Notes: generated from the sequence alone by a model not told the origin. Numbered from the stretch's first letter, positions 1 through 13,778 are shown. The stretch is DNA of 64,000 nt from Arabidopsis thaliana (GCF_000001735.4 NC_003070.9:8618001-8682000), one strand, 5' to 3'. Made by a program: numbers and translations.

Positions 1-2420
1 CAGAACCAATGAATGGTCCCTGAATTACTCCTTGAGGATCAATATACAAGAATAAGAAATCCTCAGGTGGCATAGCCGCTTCTGACTGATCCACTTCAAC
101 ATCTGGTTGCTGCAGCTTGCCCATATAATCTTGCTCGAACGACCCAACAACAGATTCGCTCCCATCCAACACAGGGGACTTAGTAAAAACTGATCTAACT
201 GCTTCAGGACTTCCATGAGAAACTTGATAACCAGCTCCAAAAGATCCATAACTTTCAGAAGCCACTGAATTCAATCTTGGGACGCTAGAAGCTGCCCCCA
301 GACCTCCATTATGACTACCAAGTAATCCTACAACAATAGTTGTTGGACTTTTAGACAGAATATATAGGACATAAAAGTGCACGTAAACTGATAAGAATGG
401 ACGTTATCTAATAAATACATGATACTTAAGACCAAGACCCGGTTAACACCCATCATGCACATACCGGAATCATTATTTTTCATGGAGCCATTGTCACCAT
501 TCATAAACCCTAGCAAAGCACCATCCACTTTTGTCTCACCTGACTCAGGTATGCGGCATTTCACTGCAGTACATACAAAAGACTAAGGTCAGAGAGGCAT
601 TCGTCATATCATGCTAGGTGGAAAGATAAGAGGCCAAGTAACTAGAGACAAGATAACATACACAGACTGTTTTCACCTAAGGACTCTTCCCCAGATGAAG
701 TGTAAACTTCACTACTAATGATCCTTCCCTTCCATATGCCGTTAATGCTTGCCTAATAGAAAATATTAAGATACCCGCCAAGAAACACAGGAAAACTCAG
801 TTACAATCAAGAAACAGAAAAATTGATGCACACCTATGAAAAAGGGAAATGGAAACAAGTTATCAGTGGGGACCACACCTCTTCTTCGGTATCAGGTGCG
901 ATAAAAGCAAGAGGTTCGATCAGAGCCACTTGCGTTATGGAGGCAACTTCATCCATTTCAGTCGGTATCCTACCTAGGGAAGGATCAGGCTTCTGTTTTC
1001 TATACATATCAAGCAACTTACCCCTTGGATACCGAAACACAGGGGCTGAAGCACTACCAGCACCAATTAAGGAAGTTGAAGAACCCCTCCCAATAGTAGA
1101 TGCCCTTCCTCGGCCAACAGTGAACCCTAAATTTGGGCCCTCAGCTCGTCCTCTATCAAGTCCAAACCCAGGTGCAGTACGATAAGAAGTAGGCACACCA
1201 GACTGCGATTCCATCCTATGACGTGGCCTCCATTTGTCACGAGGGTCAGAGTCCCGTTCAGAAGTTGCACGGACATTGCTAACAACAGATTGACTTTCAC
1301 TCTGAGGCTCTTCCTTGTCCTTGTTAATCTCTACCTTCTCACAACGGGCTTCTTTCTCTTTGTCATCAGGACCCCACCGAGATGACCATTTGTTGTCGCG
1401 ACGGGGTTCATGTACAGCAGCACGAGAATTAACATCATTCCACCTATCAGAAGCAGCAGTAGTTTTAACTTCACCAGTTTCTCTGCTTGAGACATTGTCA
1501 ATGCGACGCTCTGTTTTTCGTCGATCAACTTTCCTAGCACCGAGTAAACCAGTTTCTCTTTCCTCTTCACGCCATCTGCGATTAGTTTCATTCTCAGACA
1601 CAATTTTCTTCCAGTCTTTTTTGTCTTCGGGTGCATCCAAGCGCCATGCATCCTTCAGATTTGGGTCACTTGGATTTCCCATGGGCATAGGAGTAGGAGA
1701 TCGAACATCCTACAAGATAGCAAGAACATCAGAAGAAGAATTAAAAGTAAAAAGTTTAAGAACTTGACACTTTCTAGATGCGAAGAACAGACATAGCATC
1801 ATCTGATACAATAAGGTGAAAAAAAGACAAGAAACGTATATCATCATTCTAGATGAAGTATTACCATCTTGCTCTCGCTTGATTTCGTGTAAAGCCACTG
1901 CGGAGACAACGGAATGCTGTTATCTGAGGCCAATTCTGCAGAATAGCATAAACAAGGTAGTCAATAGGTGAAGGAAATCAGAGATATCAAACAGATACAA
2001 AGTAAGAAAACCACTAGTAGATGCACAAACTAATCATTCGTTCTTAATTCCAGATCCCAAAGTATAGAATAAGAAACAAAAGAGAATTCCGTCTCTCGTA
2101 TTAATCCAACATGAAGGTTCTAATGCATCGAAAGCGGACATAACAAGGTTAATAAAGATAGATTGAATTCGTAGAACCCTAAATAACACAAGTTAGGTCA
2201 AAATTCAAAGCTATACATGGCTGCCGCATCATATGGAATTCAGATCCAGAAACTAAACGATTACATTTGTTTCTACGCAATCAAATCGATCGAGAGAGAA
2301 GGAAATTCAAATATCCAAAGACAGAAACAAGTCGAAGATTGAGAGGAAAGTACCTTTCAACTGATCAGAAGATTTGGAAAGGATGAGATCGTCAGGCAGA
2401 TCGAACTTCCCTTCGGCCAT
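1..2420 (-). CDS. GYF-domain protein, 5' part (At1g24300-like), runs off the left edge
   Basis: Spliced gene read on the minus strand; the window holds its first six coding exons: 2420-2354, 1935-1865, 1709-879, 752-662, 563-465 and 327 to beyond base 1. All joins keep frame. The protein starts MAEGKFDLPDDLILSK, followed by a long Arg/Asp/Glu/Ser-rich, poorly structured region (exon 3, about 277 residues) with RGR-type basic stretches. Just before the window edge it reads FLFLYIDPQGVIQGPF, which is the opening of a GYF domain, a fold that binds proline-rich peptides. In the family, GYF proteins of this architecture act in mRNA translation control or decay, often with eIF4E-binding motifs; that role is inference here. 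The start is the first in-frame ATG, close to a 5' leader with a GA/CT-rich stretch (about 2600-2615). The C-terminal part lies outside the window. Confidence 0.9.
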
Positions 2421-2689
2421 GGCAGGATTGAAACAACGGGACTTCGAGATTACGTATGAAGAAGGAGACGAACGAGCGACCGCAGTAGAAGAAGAAGCAA
2501 AAAGTAGATAGGAGAAAGGGTTTTGGAGAGATTTGGCGGAGAAACTTTTTGCAGGTTTTCGATTTTTGCCTTTGGAGAAGAAAAGCTTTCGCGTTGAGAT
2601 CGAGAGAGAGAGATGAATTAGTGAGTGAATGGGCGACAAAGGAAAGGCTAAGGAGGACTTCGCCAAAAAAAAAAAAATTATCACTGTTA

Positions 2690-5600
2690 TTTTATTGTTT
2701 TGTATTTTAAGTTTTATTGTTGAAACCTCTGATATGTATCTTCAAGATTAAATATGATGAATTAAAAATATAAACAATTATAGTATCATTTATATCTCAT
2801 GTTATATATTTTGTTAGGATATATTCATACAGATTGTAGGTATTTAAAATCTTTTTAATATATTTAAAAATAAATTAAAAAATCTCTTAACTTTATCGGG
2901 GAAACAAATATATAGACATAAGTAAAAAAAAAAAAAAATTCTATCTTTAAAAAAGGTTAAAATTAAGGATATAACAATATCAATATATTAAACTATTAAC
3001 GTTAAATTTATTCGTATTATTTTTGTTAATACATTAAAAAGGTAATAATATTTTTACCCGAAAAAATAAAATTTATTAATTTTATTATATAAGTTGAATA
3101 TTCTTAACAGAGATTGGCATATTACAAAACTGTAATTCATAAAACCGCGTTATTTTCAATTAATTTATTAGACTATAATACATGTTTTAGAAAATGCCTA
3201 TCATTTTTTTTATTTTAAAGATAGTGATAGAGTGGATAAATTGAGATGATATTTAGATCTAATTAAAAGTCTATTTCGACTAATCGTTGATTAAGTTAGA
3301 AAAAAGTTGGATAACGAACATTTTGTTTATGTATAAACAACTCATATGTTAAATCATATATTACTTCAAAATTATGTTTTCTTAATTCTATTATTTTAAA
3401 TTTTATACAATCTGTAAAGTAAAATTTTGGGGATTAAAACCCGAATATATTATAAAATTTATAGTTGATCATTTAAAATTTAATATGATATTTGTACAAT
3501 GGCAAAAAAAAACTTACTAACATTTCTATAAAATAAACAATTATCGATTAACCATTGTATAACGCATGTCCTTATCTAGTCACGCTTCTTTTCCTCAATT
3601 ATGGTTACCATGTAAATCCACCAAATCACTAATCAATATTTTTTCAAAAATTATAAAATCTAACAAATCAATCCAAATATATATTAAAAAGTCCCTCAAA
3701 TCTCTCCAAATCTAACTTTCATCAAATCTTCTAAAATTCTTAGCTCAATAAATATTGAAAACCAAATAATAAATTATTGATAATATATATTGATAAATAA
3801 TATATAGTTTTGGTTTTAATATATTTATAATATATCGAGTATCCTCGACACACTCTCATCCTTCATTTTTGAATATTCTTCACTAATTCCAAAGAATGAG
3901 TGAGATTAAAGAACTCGTGCGTATTGATGAAAGCGTTACACGTAAATCTACATCTAACACAATGGAGATCTAACGCGTAGAAACAAGGTCATTGTAGTAT
4001 CAAGCACTCCTCATCCGTTCCACACCCCTCACCTTCTTTTGAACAACATCGTTGGCTTTGATGTATGCAACATATATACTTCTCTATGCAGAGCTCCAAT
4101 ATCCCAACTTATGCAACATTATGTCCTACAATATCGCTTCCGAAGCCAAACGAGTTCATGGGCCATTGTACATCTATTTTCACATCACATTAATCCCGCA
4201 AATCGAGACTCCATGACAATCAAAGTCTAGGATAATTCATACTAGGATTAGGAAGTAATTTAAAATAATATTTAGATTTTATTTATTTGTATATATAGAT
4301 GATATTACCTTGGGAATTAACTAAGTTTAAAATATATTAAAATATATATTTTCACATATTCTACGGTAAAAAATTAATAATATATTAATGTACGTATAGT
4401 TTGGTTAATAATTTTCTACATTTAAAAATGACTTAAGAATCTGGGGTTTAACATGATGAAGTGGTATATTTGAGTTGAACAAATCGATCCTCTCAAAGAT
4501 TTAGTATTTTAATTTGAATGTTATGTGTGGAACAATTCGATTCTATTAAAGATTAGAGTTGAAATAGATATTTGTTATGTTATTCTCTCTTATTTTATTT
4601 TATTTTTTGTATAGTATAGAATGTGTGGGATAATTTCTACTTATTTCCTAACTTAGAGTTTAGAACATTATAGTAGTTGATGTTTTAAGGTAAGATAGAT
4701 AACAAATTTAGTTTTTGTTGTTTTGAATGATTATTATCAACCAAAAATAAGATCAATTAGATTTTAACCTGCGGTACACCGCGGAGACAATTTATTTTTT
4801 AAAGTTATTATATATAAAAATTTGCAAATTGTATTTATCTATAAAATATTTTTATTTTATAGTTTACAATTGTTATTAAGTAACGTCCTGCCAAACTCGC
4901 CCCGCTAAGTCTGTCCCGTAAAAAAAAACCATTTATTTTATTAATATTGATCTTATTTATGATATGTTTATGAATTATTGTCTATGTATTTTAGTCGATG
5001 CGGGACGTTATTTTTCGCCAATTGGTTAATATATGTTCATTTTTTAAAAGTCGAATCACAAAATATGACGGAATTTTTTTTGAGATTTTTTAAAACTCTA
5101 TATATTATATAATGATGTTAAAAATTGTGATATATTAAAAAATTTATAAGTTTAAATATATAAATAATAATATTTAAAAAATTAATATTTTTTGGTTTTT
5201 AGGTAATGACATAATAACTCTAAAAGTAAGGATTTAGAAAATTTAAATCTTTAATTAAATATTTTCATTCCTAAATAATTAATGCCAGTAGCATGACATT
5301 GTAAATAAGTTCAAATACAAGATTTATTTATTTAAACAAAAAACATTTAGTAAGAATAATATTTATTTAAACAAAAAACTTTGTTTAAAAATATTGTTAA
5401 CAAATACGTTTATGCTAATTTTAAGGGATTGATGTGAAGTTTGTTTAGATTAAATTTAATTAATAATGTGATTGACAATTTAAATCACGAATTTAAAGTA
5501 AAATTAATTATTTGGGAATTTTTTTTTAATGCTAATGACATTGGGTTGTAAATCAGTTCAAGTATAGGATTTATTTGCTAAAATAGCTGCAAAAATGTAT

Positions 5601-6190
5601 ATGTAGATATATAATAAGTGTGTATTAGTTGAAGATTTAATTCTTATTATTTCGTAATAGTAAATGGTGAATTAAGTGCAGAATCGTCCGAATTTAGTCC
5701 GATATACAACATACCTCACACCATTCAAAGCCTAAGTAAGTAATTTATTCTAGTTTTTCCATCATACATGGACTAGGGGACATAGTCTAAAATTTCAAAA
5801 ACTAAAATAAGTTTGTTACTTGATTTTCTCAATATATTCGGCAAAATCAAAAGATATGATAATTGAATTGCGACTATATTTCATGGAATTCATATTTCGT
5901 AAATAAATAAAACTTATAAAACGAAAAAAAGTTAAATTAAATTCACCAAGATACATCAACATAATAATTTGTGTTACTCTTTTGATTTAATCTTAATAAA
6001 GTTAGTTGATGAAAGTATTTGACCAATAAGCGAAAGATGAACAAAACCCTAAACAATAGATGACTCACGGAAACCAACGCCGAGAATTCCGTCGAACACT
6101 TGAGCTGCGTTTTAAAGTTCTCCAAATGGCGCCTTTTGCCTACTAAAAAACCTTTACCTTCTTCACAGAGATCTAACCTCTCCTTTTCCC
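2690..6190. other. AT-rich intergenic region with decayed repeats
   Basis: About 3.5 kb without a convincing gene between two divergent promoters. Open frames here are short and lack coding character. A GC-rich island in otherwise AT-rich DNA occurs at about 4770-4790, containing the near-palindrome CTGCGGTACACCGCGG. A second occurs at 4882-4920, where GTAACGTCCTGC is partly complemented by GCGGGACGTTA at about 4999-5010. Two diverged direct repeats (AATGCCAGTAGCATGACATTG-like, about 5280-5330 and 5528-5580), each followed by a TTCAA..ATA.GATTTATTT stretch, and two copies of TTTATTTAAACAAAAAAC (about 5326 and 5363) suggest old transposon remnants. The family is not recognised. Confidence 0.5.
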
Positions 6191-6191
6191 A

Positions 6192-8179
6192 ATGTTCGGC
6201 ACTCCGTCTTCATCGCCGTCATTCGGCACTCCGTCATCCACACCCGCCTTTGGCACATCTTCTCCGGCGTTCGGTACACCGTCAGCTACGCCTGCGTTCG
6301 GTACGCCATCGAATCCTTCCTTCTCCTCCGGCGGATTTGGCTCTTCACTCTTCTCGTCTCCCTTCTCATCTCAACAGCCACAGCAACAACAACAACAACA
6401 ACAGCAGCAGCAGCCGAGTTCACTGTTTCAGCAACAGCCATCTTCTAATTTTGGTTTTCAGTCACCATTCAACAACACCGCTCAGCAGCAGCAGCAAACG
6501 CCTTTCCCAAATGCTCAATTGACTACTCAGATGGCTCCCGTTGCTCCAATTCCTTACTCTCTCGCCGATCGTGATGTCCAGGTTTGCTATTTCTTTGATT
6601 CCAGATCTACAATCCCTAAACCCTAGTCTTTCCATTGATTGATAAGCCTTGATTTTGATTTAGGCTATCATTGAAGCTTATAAGGAAGATCCAACGAATC
6701 CCAAGTATGCTTTTCAGGTTAGTTTAGGTGGAAAATTCTGGATTCTTTAGCTATGTGGTGATGATTTTTGTTTATGTTAACTGTTGTTTCCTTTGTTATG
6801 TAGCATCTTTTATTCAGTGTGACTGAACCACAGTACCGGGTGAAGCCTGCAGCTGTATCAGATGTGAGTATCTTCTTCATCTTTTCTACTATATCATGGA
6901 AATGTGCAGCTTTCTTGTGTTTAATGAATCTTTTAAATTAGTTTCTATATGATTTCTCGGAGATATTTCTGAAGGTTTTACTCGTATTTGGTGGTAGATA
7001 ATGTGGGCAGAGGCCATGAGCAAACTTGAAGGTATGGATTCAACAGAAAGAGAGCGCCTTTGGCCTCAGCTTGTGCAAGGTTTCAAAGATCTCTCTCAGC
7101 GCCTTAAGGTTGATTTCATCAACTCCCAAGTTTCTATGCTTTTTGTTTGGTGGTTTTGTGGGATGCTTAAGCCAATATTGTTTTTCTTTTAAGATTGATA
7201 TCCACAATGATATGTGAACAAATCATTCATTTAGCACACTGGACAAATGAATCTTGACACTATTTTTTGTTGGGTTGATGTAGCTTCAAGATGAAGTTCT
7301 CGTCTCAGATAGGGATAGAATAAAAACGACTCAGAGCAATGTTAAAATGGTGAGTTATCATTTCACCACTCTCTTTCTCTCTCATATTATTAGGAGTTAA
7401 TTTAACGAGAAATTGTTTGATTTTGTTTCTACAGCTTCAGAGACATTTGCAAGCATCAACCTTCCCATCTATTGAAAGGTTGAGACAGAAGGAGCAGAGT
7501 CTTCAAAGACGCATGTTGAGGGTAAGAGAAGTCATCGCATTGAAAGATCTTACCTTCTTATATGAGTCCAGATTACGTTCAAAATTACATTTACTGTTGT
7601 GTTCTGGCTTGTGTGCTTGAAGGTGATGAGGATTATAGAAGGCTTAGAAGGGAAGGGTTTCCGGTTACCCTTGACGAAAGGAGAGGCCGAACTGTCTGAG
7701 AAGTTAACTGCAATAACAAGACAGGTTTTTTTCATTTTTTAATTAAAATTTCTACTCGATGTTTACAAAGTTTGATGTAAAAAATGGGTGTGGATTCTCA
7801 GGTGAAAGGTCCTGGAGCAGAGCTTTCTAGGAGGGTGCAAAGTCTGCAGACGATATCTCGTGCTCAAGCAAATTCAATTGCTGCTGGTAGTTCCCTTTAT
7901 CTCCCTGGGTCAACTAAAATAGACGAGCAGAGCTTGATAGATATGCAGGAGGTATGATATACAACATCTTTTGTCACTAATCTCTGGATTGGCATATGGA
8001 TATTTAGATTTTTCTTTAGGAAGCTACATCAGGACATTATGTAACGGTTTTAACATTGTAAATAGGTATTGCAACAAGAGACAGAAGCCATAGGAAGACT
8101 TGGGAACGTATTGAAGCGAGACATGAGGGATATGGAAATCATGGTGGCTGAAGATACAGAAATGGCACTAGACTCATAG
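6192..8179 (+). CDS. NUP54: Nucleoporin NUP54 (FG-repeat nucleoporin of the central channel)
   Basis: Nine exons, each a multiple of three bases: 6192-6581, 6664-6717, 6804-6863, 6998-7108, 7284-7349, 7435-7521, 7623-7724, 7802-7951, 8066-8179; total 377 residues. Residues 1-60 carry FG repeats of the type FGTPSxxPxFG. A glutamine-rich run follows (CAA/CAG repeats at about 6378-6415), then an alpha-helical, coiled-coil C-terminal half (MWAEAMSKLEGMD, RLRQKEQSLQRRML, EVLQQETEAIGRLG). That order, FG repeats then coiled coil, is the NUP54 architecture. In the family NUP54 joins NUP62 and NUP58 in the central transport channel of the nuclear pore, where FG repeats bind transport receptors. All introns fall between codons. 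I am sure of the family; assignment to At1g24310 is from recall. Confidence 0.93.
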
Positions 8180-8436
8180 AAGCGAATCTGCAATTACTCT
8201 AGTTTCGAAGTTCTCTTATCCTTTACCATCTCCTGGATGCGCACATTGTTATGCTCAGAAACGACAAGGCTAGCTTTGGACTTTAACATGTACGTAGTAG
8301 CTGAGCTATAAATCTTGATGTATTGTGATATAGTTTTCATTAAAGCCTTTGAAAGAGACTGCCTTATTTTGTTCACAAACACGAGCGGATAGTTTTTGAT
8401 GTTCAAAGTTACAAATGTTGGTAATCATAATGGTTT

Positions 8437-11400
8437 TTAAAATAGAGGGTATTCTTCGGACATGATTAAGAGGATAAGTGCAGACCAACCGGTGAAGACA
8501 CGTGCACCTTCTCCAGTTCCTTTTGTTTGATCGTAGTGTTCCCAGATAATTCCAGTCTGGTCATAGTTTCTAACCACGTTCCTGCATCAACAACACAATA
8601 TAAGTAAGGCCATATATGCTCAGATATCTTCAACTGTACCTAATACAAGCATGCATACCTTATTAGATTGCTCCTTAGTTCCTCGTAAATCGTTCGTGCT
8701 TTGCTGTTGTACGGTCCATCCACTGTAGAGTAATGGTGCAGGGAAGAAAGAATCATGTAGTTCATGTTCATCCATATAGCACCTCTCCAGTATGGTGCTT
8801 GATGCTCACTGTTATACTTCATGTACAAAGAACTGCATGAAGAAAAGCGAGTAGTTATGGAATCATAGAAGAATGAAATTTCTCAGGTATGTTTGTTCTT
8901 GCAAGCTCACCTAGTTTTGGCAAGTGAAAGTAGTCCATAGTCACTCCATACGATGTTCCCGTTTGAAATGAGATCGAGCTGTTTGTCGAGGATCGAAGAA
9001 TCCTTTCATCAAGCAACAAAAATGTAAAGATTTATGTTTATGTTGTCCTCCACAAGGGTTTCAACAATCATATGGATAATGGAGCATATTAAATACGAAT
9101 GCACAATACATATAACTCACAGCTGGGATGATTCTAAACATGAAGGGAAAGAAGCTGACGTAACCGATATGAGGAACCAATCTTAGCTCTGGCTTCCCAT
9201 ATGTCTCCCTTACAAGCTCTCGAGATAAATGTCCATCTTCGTGAATTACCTCTTTCCAGACTAACCGAACCTGGAGAATCAAACCGTAGGATATATGATT
9301 CAGTAACAAATTATCACTATCATGACAGTGGATATATAACCTTCTCTGTGACACAATTCTTTCAAATTTCCTTACTTCTTCTGTATGATTACCAAAGTCA
9401 AGGTAAGCCCCATGGTCCTTGTCATAGTGCATCTGTTGAAGAAGAGAGGAGAGTGAGAGAACAAGAGTTCATGCGTAGCCTTGTAGGCATTTTGCATTGA
9501 AATATATAAACCTGATTCAGAAGAGTGAAATCTGAAAGCAGCTTGGCAATTGAGCTGTAATCCTCCTGCAGGATACAATGTCATAAATATGTGATGAACA
9601 AATTTAGAGACTGTAGTCTATTTTCATGTCATATTCTTCTTACTGTCACAAGTATGTCATTTTTCCCCATAAACTCTTGGATGGAGTTCATGGAATCTGC
9701 TGCAAGATACATCCAGCATCTGAGGTCAACATGCCTCTCATCTTCATTTGGATGTGAAGCCCGAGGATAATCATCCAAACCCGAGGAAAGAGACTGCAGG
9801 AATTTGTGAAAGCTAAGGTATTATCTTTGAAGTCTCTTTGATTCAAGTAGCAGAATTAAGTGGTAAACCAACTAAATAAAAGGAACCTAGGAAAAAATTC
9901 CCATAGTAACATTTTTGTTAAGGATCAAGAAAGAGTACCTGAGGGTTTAGTTCCCTATTTGTTATATTGTCTCTGCCATGCCAATAATAACTTCCCTTTT
10001 CCTTACCTGGTGTTTTAATCAAGTCATTAATATATGATGTAGGACACTAGGAGTAATGTATTCAATGTTACTTGTCACTAAGATGCTTGAAACAGGAAAC
10101 ACAGAAGCTGTTGAAGAGTGAACGCATCCTGCAACTCTATAAGTATGACTCCATGTTGTTACCTATCTGAGAAGTATTGAACCATTTAAACCATGCATCT
10201 AGCCGTACAAAAGCCCGGTCAAGGAATGACAATATTTTATCTCTGTCTGCCTCGTTGAATTTCTCTGTCCGTATCCCATTGATCAAATCTGAAGAAAATA
10301 AAAATATAAGGAATGTCAACATGGAGTTGATTTGATTTGTAAACCTTGTTCTCTACATCGCATACGAGAAGACTCTTACCGCGTATGACCAAAAGTAGTG
10401 TAGGTGGATTGCCATTACTTGGGAACTGAACAACGTACTGCTTTGGAATCTTACTGCAGCAGAAGAATGTTAGAATCCATAATAGCAACAAGCAGTAATG
10501 ATGAATATTTTGTGGCTAGTAAGAGTGTATGATATATATAACAACCTGAGAGCTTCAGCTCCCAAAACTTGCTCACGTGGAATCCATCCATCTATATTCA
10601 TTAAATCTAACCAGTTTCCAACTATTTCCAAGGTTATATGGACATCCCAACGCCTGAATCCATATAAAAACAATAATCGTTTAAAGTAACATATCAAGAA
10701 ATTGTTTAGCCTATTCAATGATCTATAATGACTAACCAGATCAACAATTGATGGAAGCCTTCATCCCACAAAAATCCCCTAGGAAACCGGGGCCGGCTTG
10801 GAACTGCTGTGTATAGCTCAGCTGGCCAATATAGCAAGAAATCATCCTCACTTTTAGCCTGCAATTGAACATTGTTATTAACTCTATGAATCTGTTTTTG
10901 GAGTGCAAAAAAGCAAGAGAACTATAACTCACCAGAGGACTTTTAGGAAAATGAATCTTTGATTGACCATAGAAGTAACCAATGCCTCCAAGCATGTTCC
11001 CGATTGCTGCTTTACCAACCACCAAAGTTTCAGGATCAAGCTGGAGTCACATAAAGAGAGAGTCATAAATAATGTGCAAAAGAGATCCTTCATAAAAGTA
11101 TTTTTGTGTGTTAAGGAAAGGAGTAGAATCACACCTTGTCAGAAAGGTTGAAGCATTCATTGAACTTAGCATTAAATGCTATATGTTTCTCTTCAAGTAG
11201 ACTAGAGAGTGGCAAACCTACACGAAATAAAGACGGAAACTTAGCTTAAAGGCGTAGAAGCTAAGTACACAAGATAACATGAATCCCAGCTAATCAAAAA
11301 TGGTGTTAGACAAAACATGTTATTATATGGAAACTATGCTCTTAGACCTACAACAGAGAAATGGTGTCCACTATCCAAAACTATTAACATTTTGCTTGTT

Positions 11401-12935
11401 GAGAAAATGTAGGCCATATAAACCTGTAAGACTCATTATACGATTTTCCATGTTGGACGTTTCTTCTTTTATTCCAGAGACAAAGGCAATGTCTATAGTT
11501 GATTGGTTCGTCGTGGAAATCTGCATAGCAAAATGAGGATTATAGATCAAGAAATCATAGAATTCATATGAGTTATTTAGGGATGCTAGTTTTGTTTTTA
11601 AGTAAATCTGTATTTGCATATCTTGATCACGACTGATTACCTGAAAAACATAAATGTTGGAAGAGTCCTCTGATGAGTCAGAGAGCTGAAGTAGTCCAGA
11701 CTTCTCTTCCTGAAAAGTGAAAATATACAAGCCAAGATGAATATAACTACGCATTGTGTGGTTTTCATAAAACAAAAAACACATGTTTGGAAACTAGCAA
11801 AATTGAGATATTAAATATAACCTGAGCAGTGAGATTTTGCTGAACAAGACCAGAGAGATTGACAATGTCAGGCGTCTTGAATCCACAATAATGTGTTTCA
11901 AGATGATTCTGCAAACGAAGAGCAGATACAATGGTTATTTTCTTGCAAAAACAGTAAGTAACTAATAAAAACAGTTTCAAATCAAAAGTTACCTGTGATT
12001 TTAAGTGCATCTGCCAGTTTCCTACATCTTGACGTGAACCTGAAGCTAAGACAGAACTCTCTTTAAGCCTTAACACATCTTTGCCTAAATTCACACCATT
12101 GCAACCTTCATCAGCTAGATAGAAGAAGAGATGTGTACTTCTCTTTACTTCATCATCATTCAACATATTTTGAACATTGATTCTAATAGACCAATCTCCT
12201 CCATAACCAAGGCTGCCTTCCTCAGACTTGACAAAACTTGTCTCCAAAACCATATTTTGTTCAAACAGCTCTTGTCGCCCAAAATCTCTTCCATTGTGTT
12301 CTTTCCAACCAAATGACTTAAGATCGTTAGAGTTTTCACAGAAATGTCTCATAACAGGCTTTCCATCTTTCATAACGAGCCACATCAAGCCAGCAACAAG
12401 GGACTTGGGAGTTCTGCATAGTCATCTACAAAAACTTAGCAGCTTGTACAAGAAACGAACACTAGCTCTTTTAGTGCTTATATATGACAACACAGAAAAA
12501 CAAATCAATTCCTTCAAATCCTCTGTAACAGTAGTCGTCTAGTGGTCTTTGACTTTTAACAGAATAACTGATTCACATACACATAATACAGTTTGGTGAA
12601 AGTTGTGTATAGAATCATATGATAAAGTTGACTAATAAAAAGCAACAAATAATCCGTTACCAAATAAATACCTGGCTCGAACTCCAAAATACATCTGAGG
12701 ACGATAAGTTCCCCAATACAAGCTTTCCTTGTGCTCACCTTGAAACTGTTGCAAAAAAAAAAAAAGTTCCAAAAAGTCAAACTTTCCACTGAGAAAACAA
12801 GAAGAAAAGCAAAAAGAGAGTTACCATGGACAAGTCGGTGAGTTTAGGAGAAGGAAAAGGAGTGATAACACGAGGTCTCTGGGATTCATCATCCAAAAGT
12901 GGTTTGATATCACCAGATGGGCTTAATCCGGTCAT
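8437..12935 (-). CDS. GH63 mannosyl-oligosaccharide glucosidase (glucosidase I) paralogue, GCS1-like
   Basis: Twenty exons: 12935-12825, 12745-12672, 12413-11993, 11908-11822, 11709-11641, 11520-11424, 11217-11135, 11040-10933, 10858-10737, 10653-10546, 10453-10380, 10288-10163, 10006-9939, 9793-9644, 9565-9512, 9432-9376, 9270-9121, 9002-8911, 8832-8659, 8581-8437. They join in frame to 789 residues. Family landmarks are [16 protein letters not shown] and [19 protein letters not shown] near the N-terminus, [16 protein letters not shown] in the catalytic (alpha/alpha)6 barrel, and [17 protein letters not shown] and [13 protein letters not shown] at the end. Glucosidase I removes the terminal alpha-1,2-glucose from Glc3Man9GlcNAc2 on nascent ER glycoproteins. 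Oddity: the first in-frame ATG gives only about 20 residues ([19 protein letters not shown]) before the conserved domain, with no membrane anchor, whereas the GCS1 type is a type II membrane protein as I remember it. No frame breaks were seen. Confidence 0.93.
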
Positions 12936-13778
12936 CTGAGTATAGATTTGAGAAATGTTGTGCTCTGTAAAATGATCGTTGAAGCTGAGAAATAACAAGC
13001 TAAAGCTATAGTAGGTGGACTTTTGAGCTATTTGACCAAATGTAGATCGTGATAGCAACTGATTGTCCTTTTTAAATACTTATTGTTGTTGCCAAGTCTT
13101 TTTATAATACAGAAATTAGCTATAACCATTTTATAGTATTTGTCTACTACACAATTTTCGACATCTCTCTCGTATCTTATCATGAAGCCTTTCTCTTTGT
13201 GGCTGGTCCCGGTACGTTCTTTCACCAAAATTATTTTCGGTAATCCATTTTTTTTGGTATTGTTGTTGCCACTTTTCCACACGTGCGTTAATTTTCTTAT
13301 TCCAGCTCTTTTTGTTTTTGTTTTTTCTTGTCGTATCGAGAACTCGTGTCTGGTTCGTGTTTCAATTACTAATCGTAGATTTTTGCGAGTTTTGTGGAGC
13401 TGACACAGTTCTTCTCTTTCTCATCATCATCCCCATTTTATTCGTCTCTCTTCCTTCCGTTATGCTCCATTTCTTCCGTTTTTCGTATTTTCTCTTCTCT
13501 TTTTATTTTTATTTTTCTGGGATAATAATAAAAACTCTTTCTTGGAACAAGGTAATCGATTTCTCTTTGGTTTTTGTTTCCAATGATCAAATTTGGTTTT
13601 CTTGTTTTCACCACGACAATGATTCGTTAATTTGGAAATGAGAAAGGAGAAGACTTTGCGTCGGATATATCATTAATTCGTGGTTCTTCTGTCGTCACTG
13701 ATTCATCTCTGTTTCATGTCTTCAGGTTTGTATAAAGCTGTGGCTAGCTAATTAGAGTCTCCAGATTGAGTTAAGATC
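12936..13778. promoter_or_regulatory. Shared upstream region of the GH63 gene and PUB6
   Basis: 843 bp between two divergent start codons. The half next to PUB6 is pyrimidine-rich (about 13400-13530, many CTCTTT and TTTCTT tracts), as plant 5' leaders often are. A GT at about 13550 (AAGGTAATCGATT) and an AG at about 13726 (CTTCAG) could bound a leader intron for PUB6. No protein-coding gene is supported. Confidence 0.45.

Noticed and set aside
823-1185. Open frame on the plus strand opposite the GYF gene
   Set aside because: Mirror of exon 3 of the GYF-domain gene, which has splice sites and a domain; composition follows the opposite strand.
6100-6522. 140-codon frame overlapping the NUP54 start, rich in Ser/Leu/His
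   Set aside because: Out-of-frame reading of the repetitive FG/poly-Q region; the FG frame with nine clean exon joins is the real one.
13028-13282. Possible upstream exon (minus strand) for the GH63 gene
   Set aside because: No splice pair in phase with exon 1 and no hydrophobic anchor or similarity to glucosidase I N-termini.
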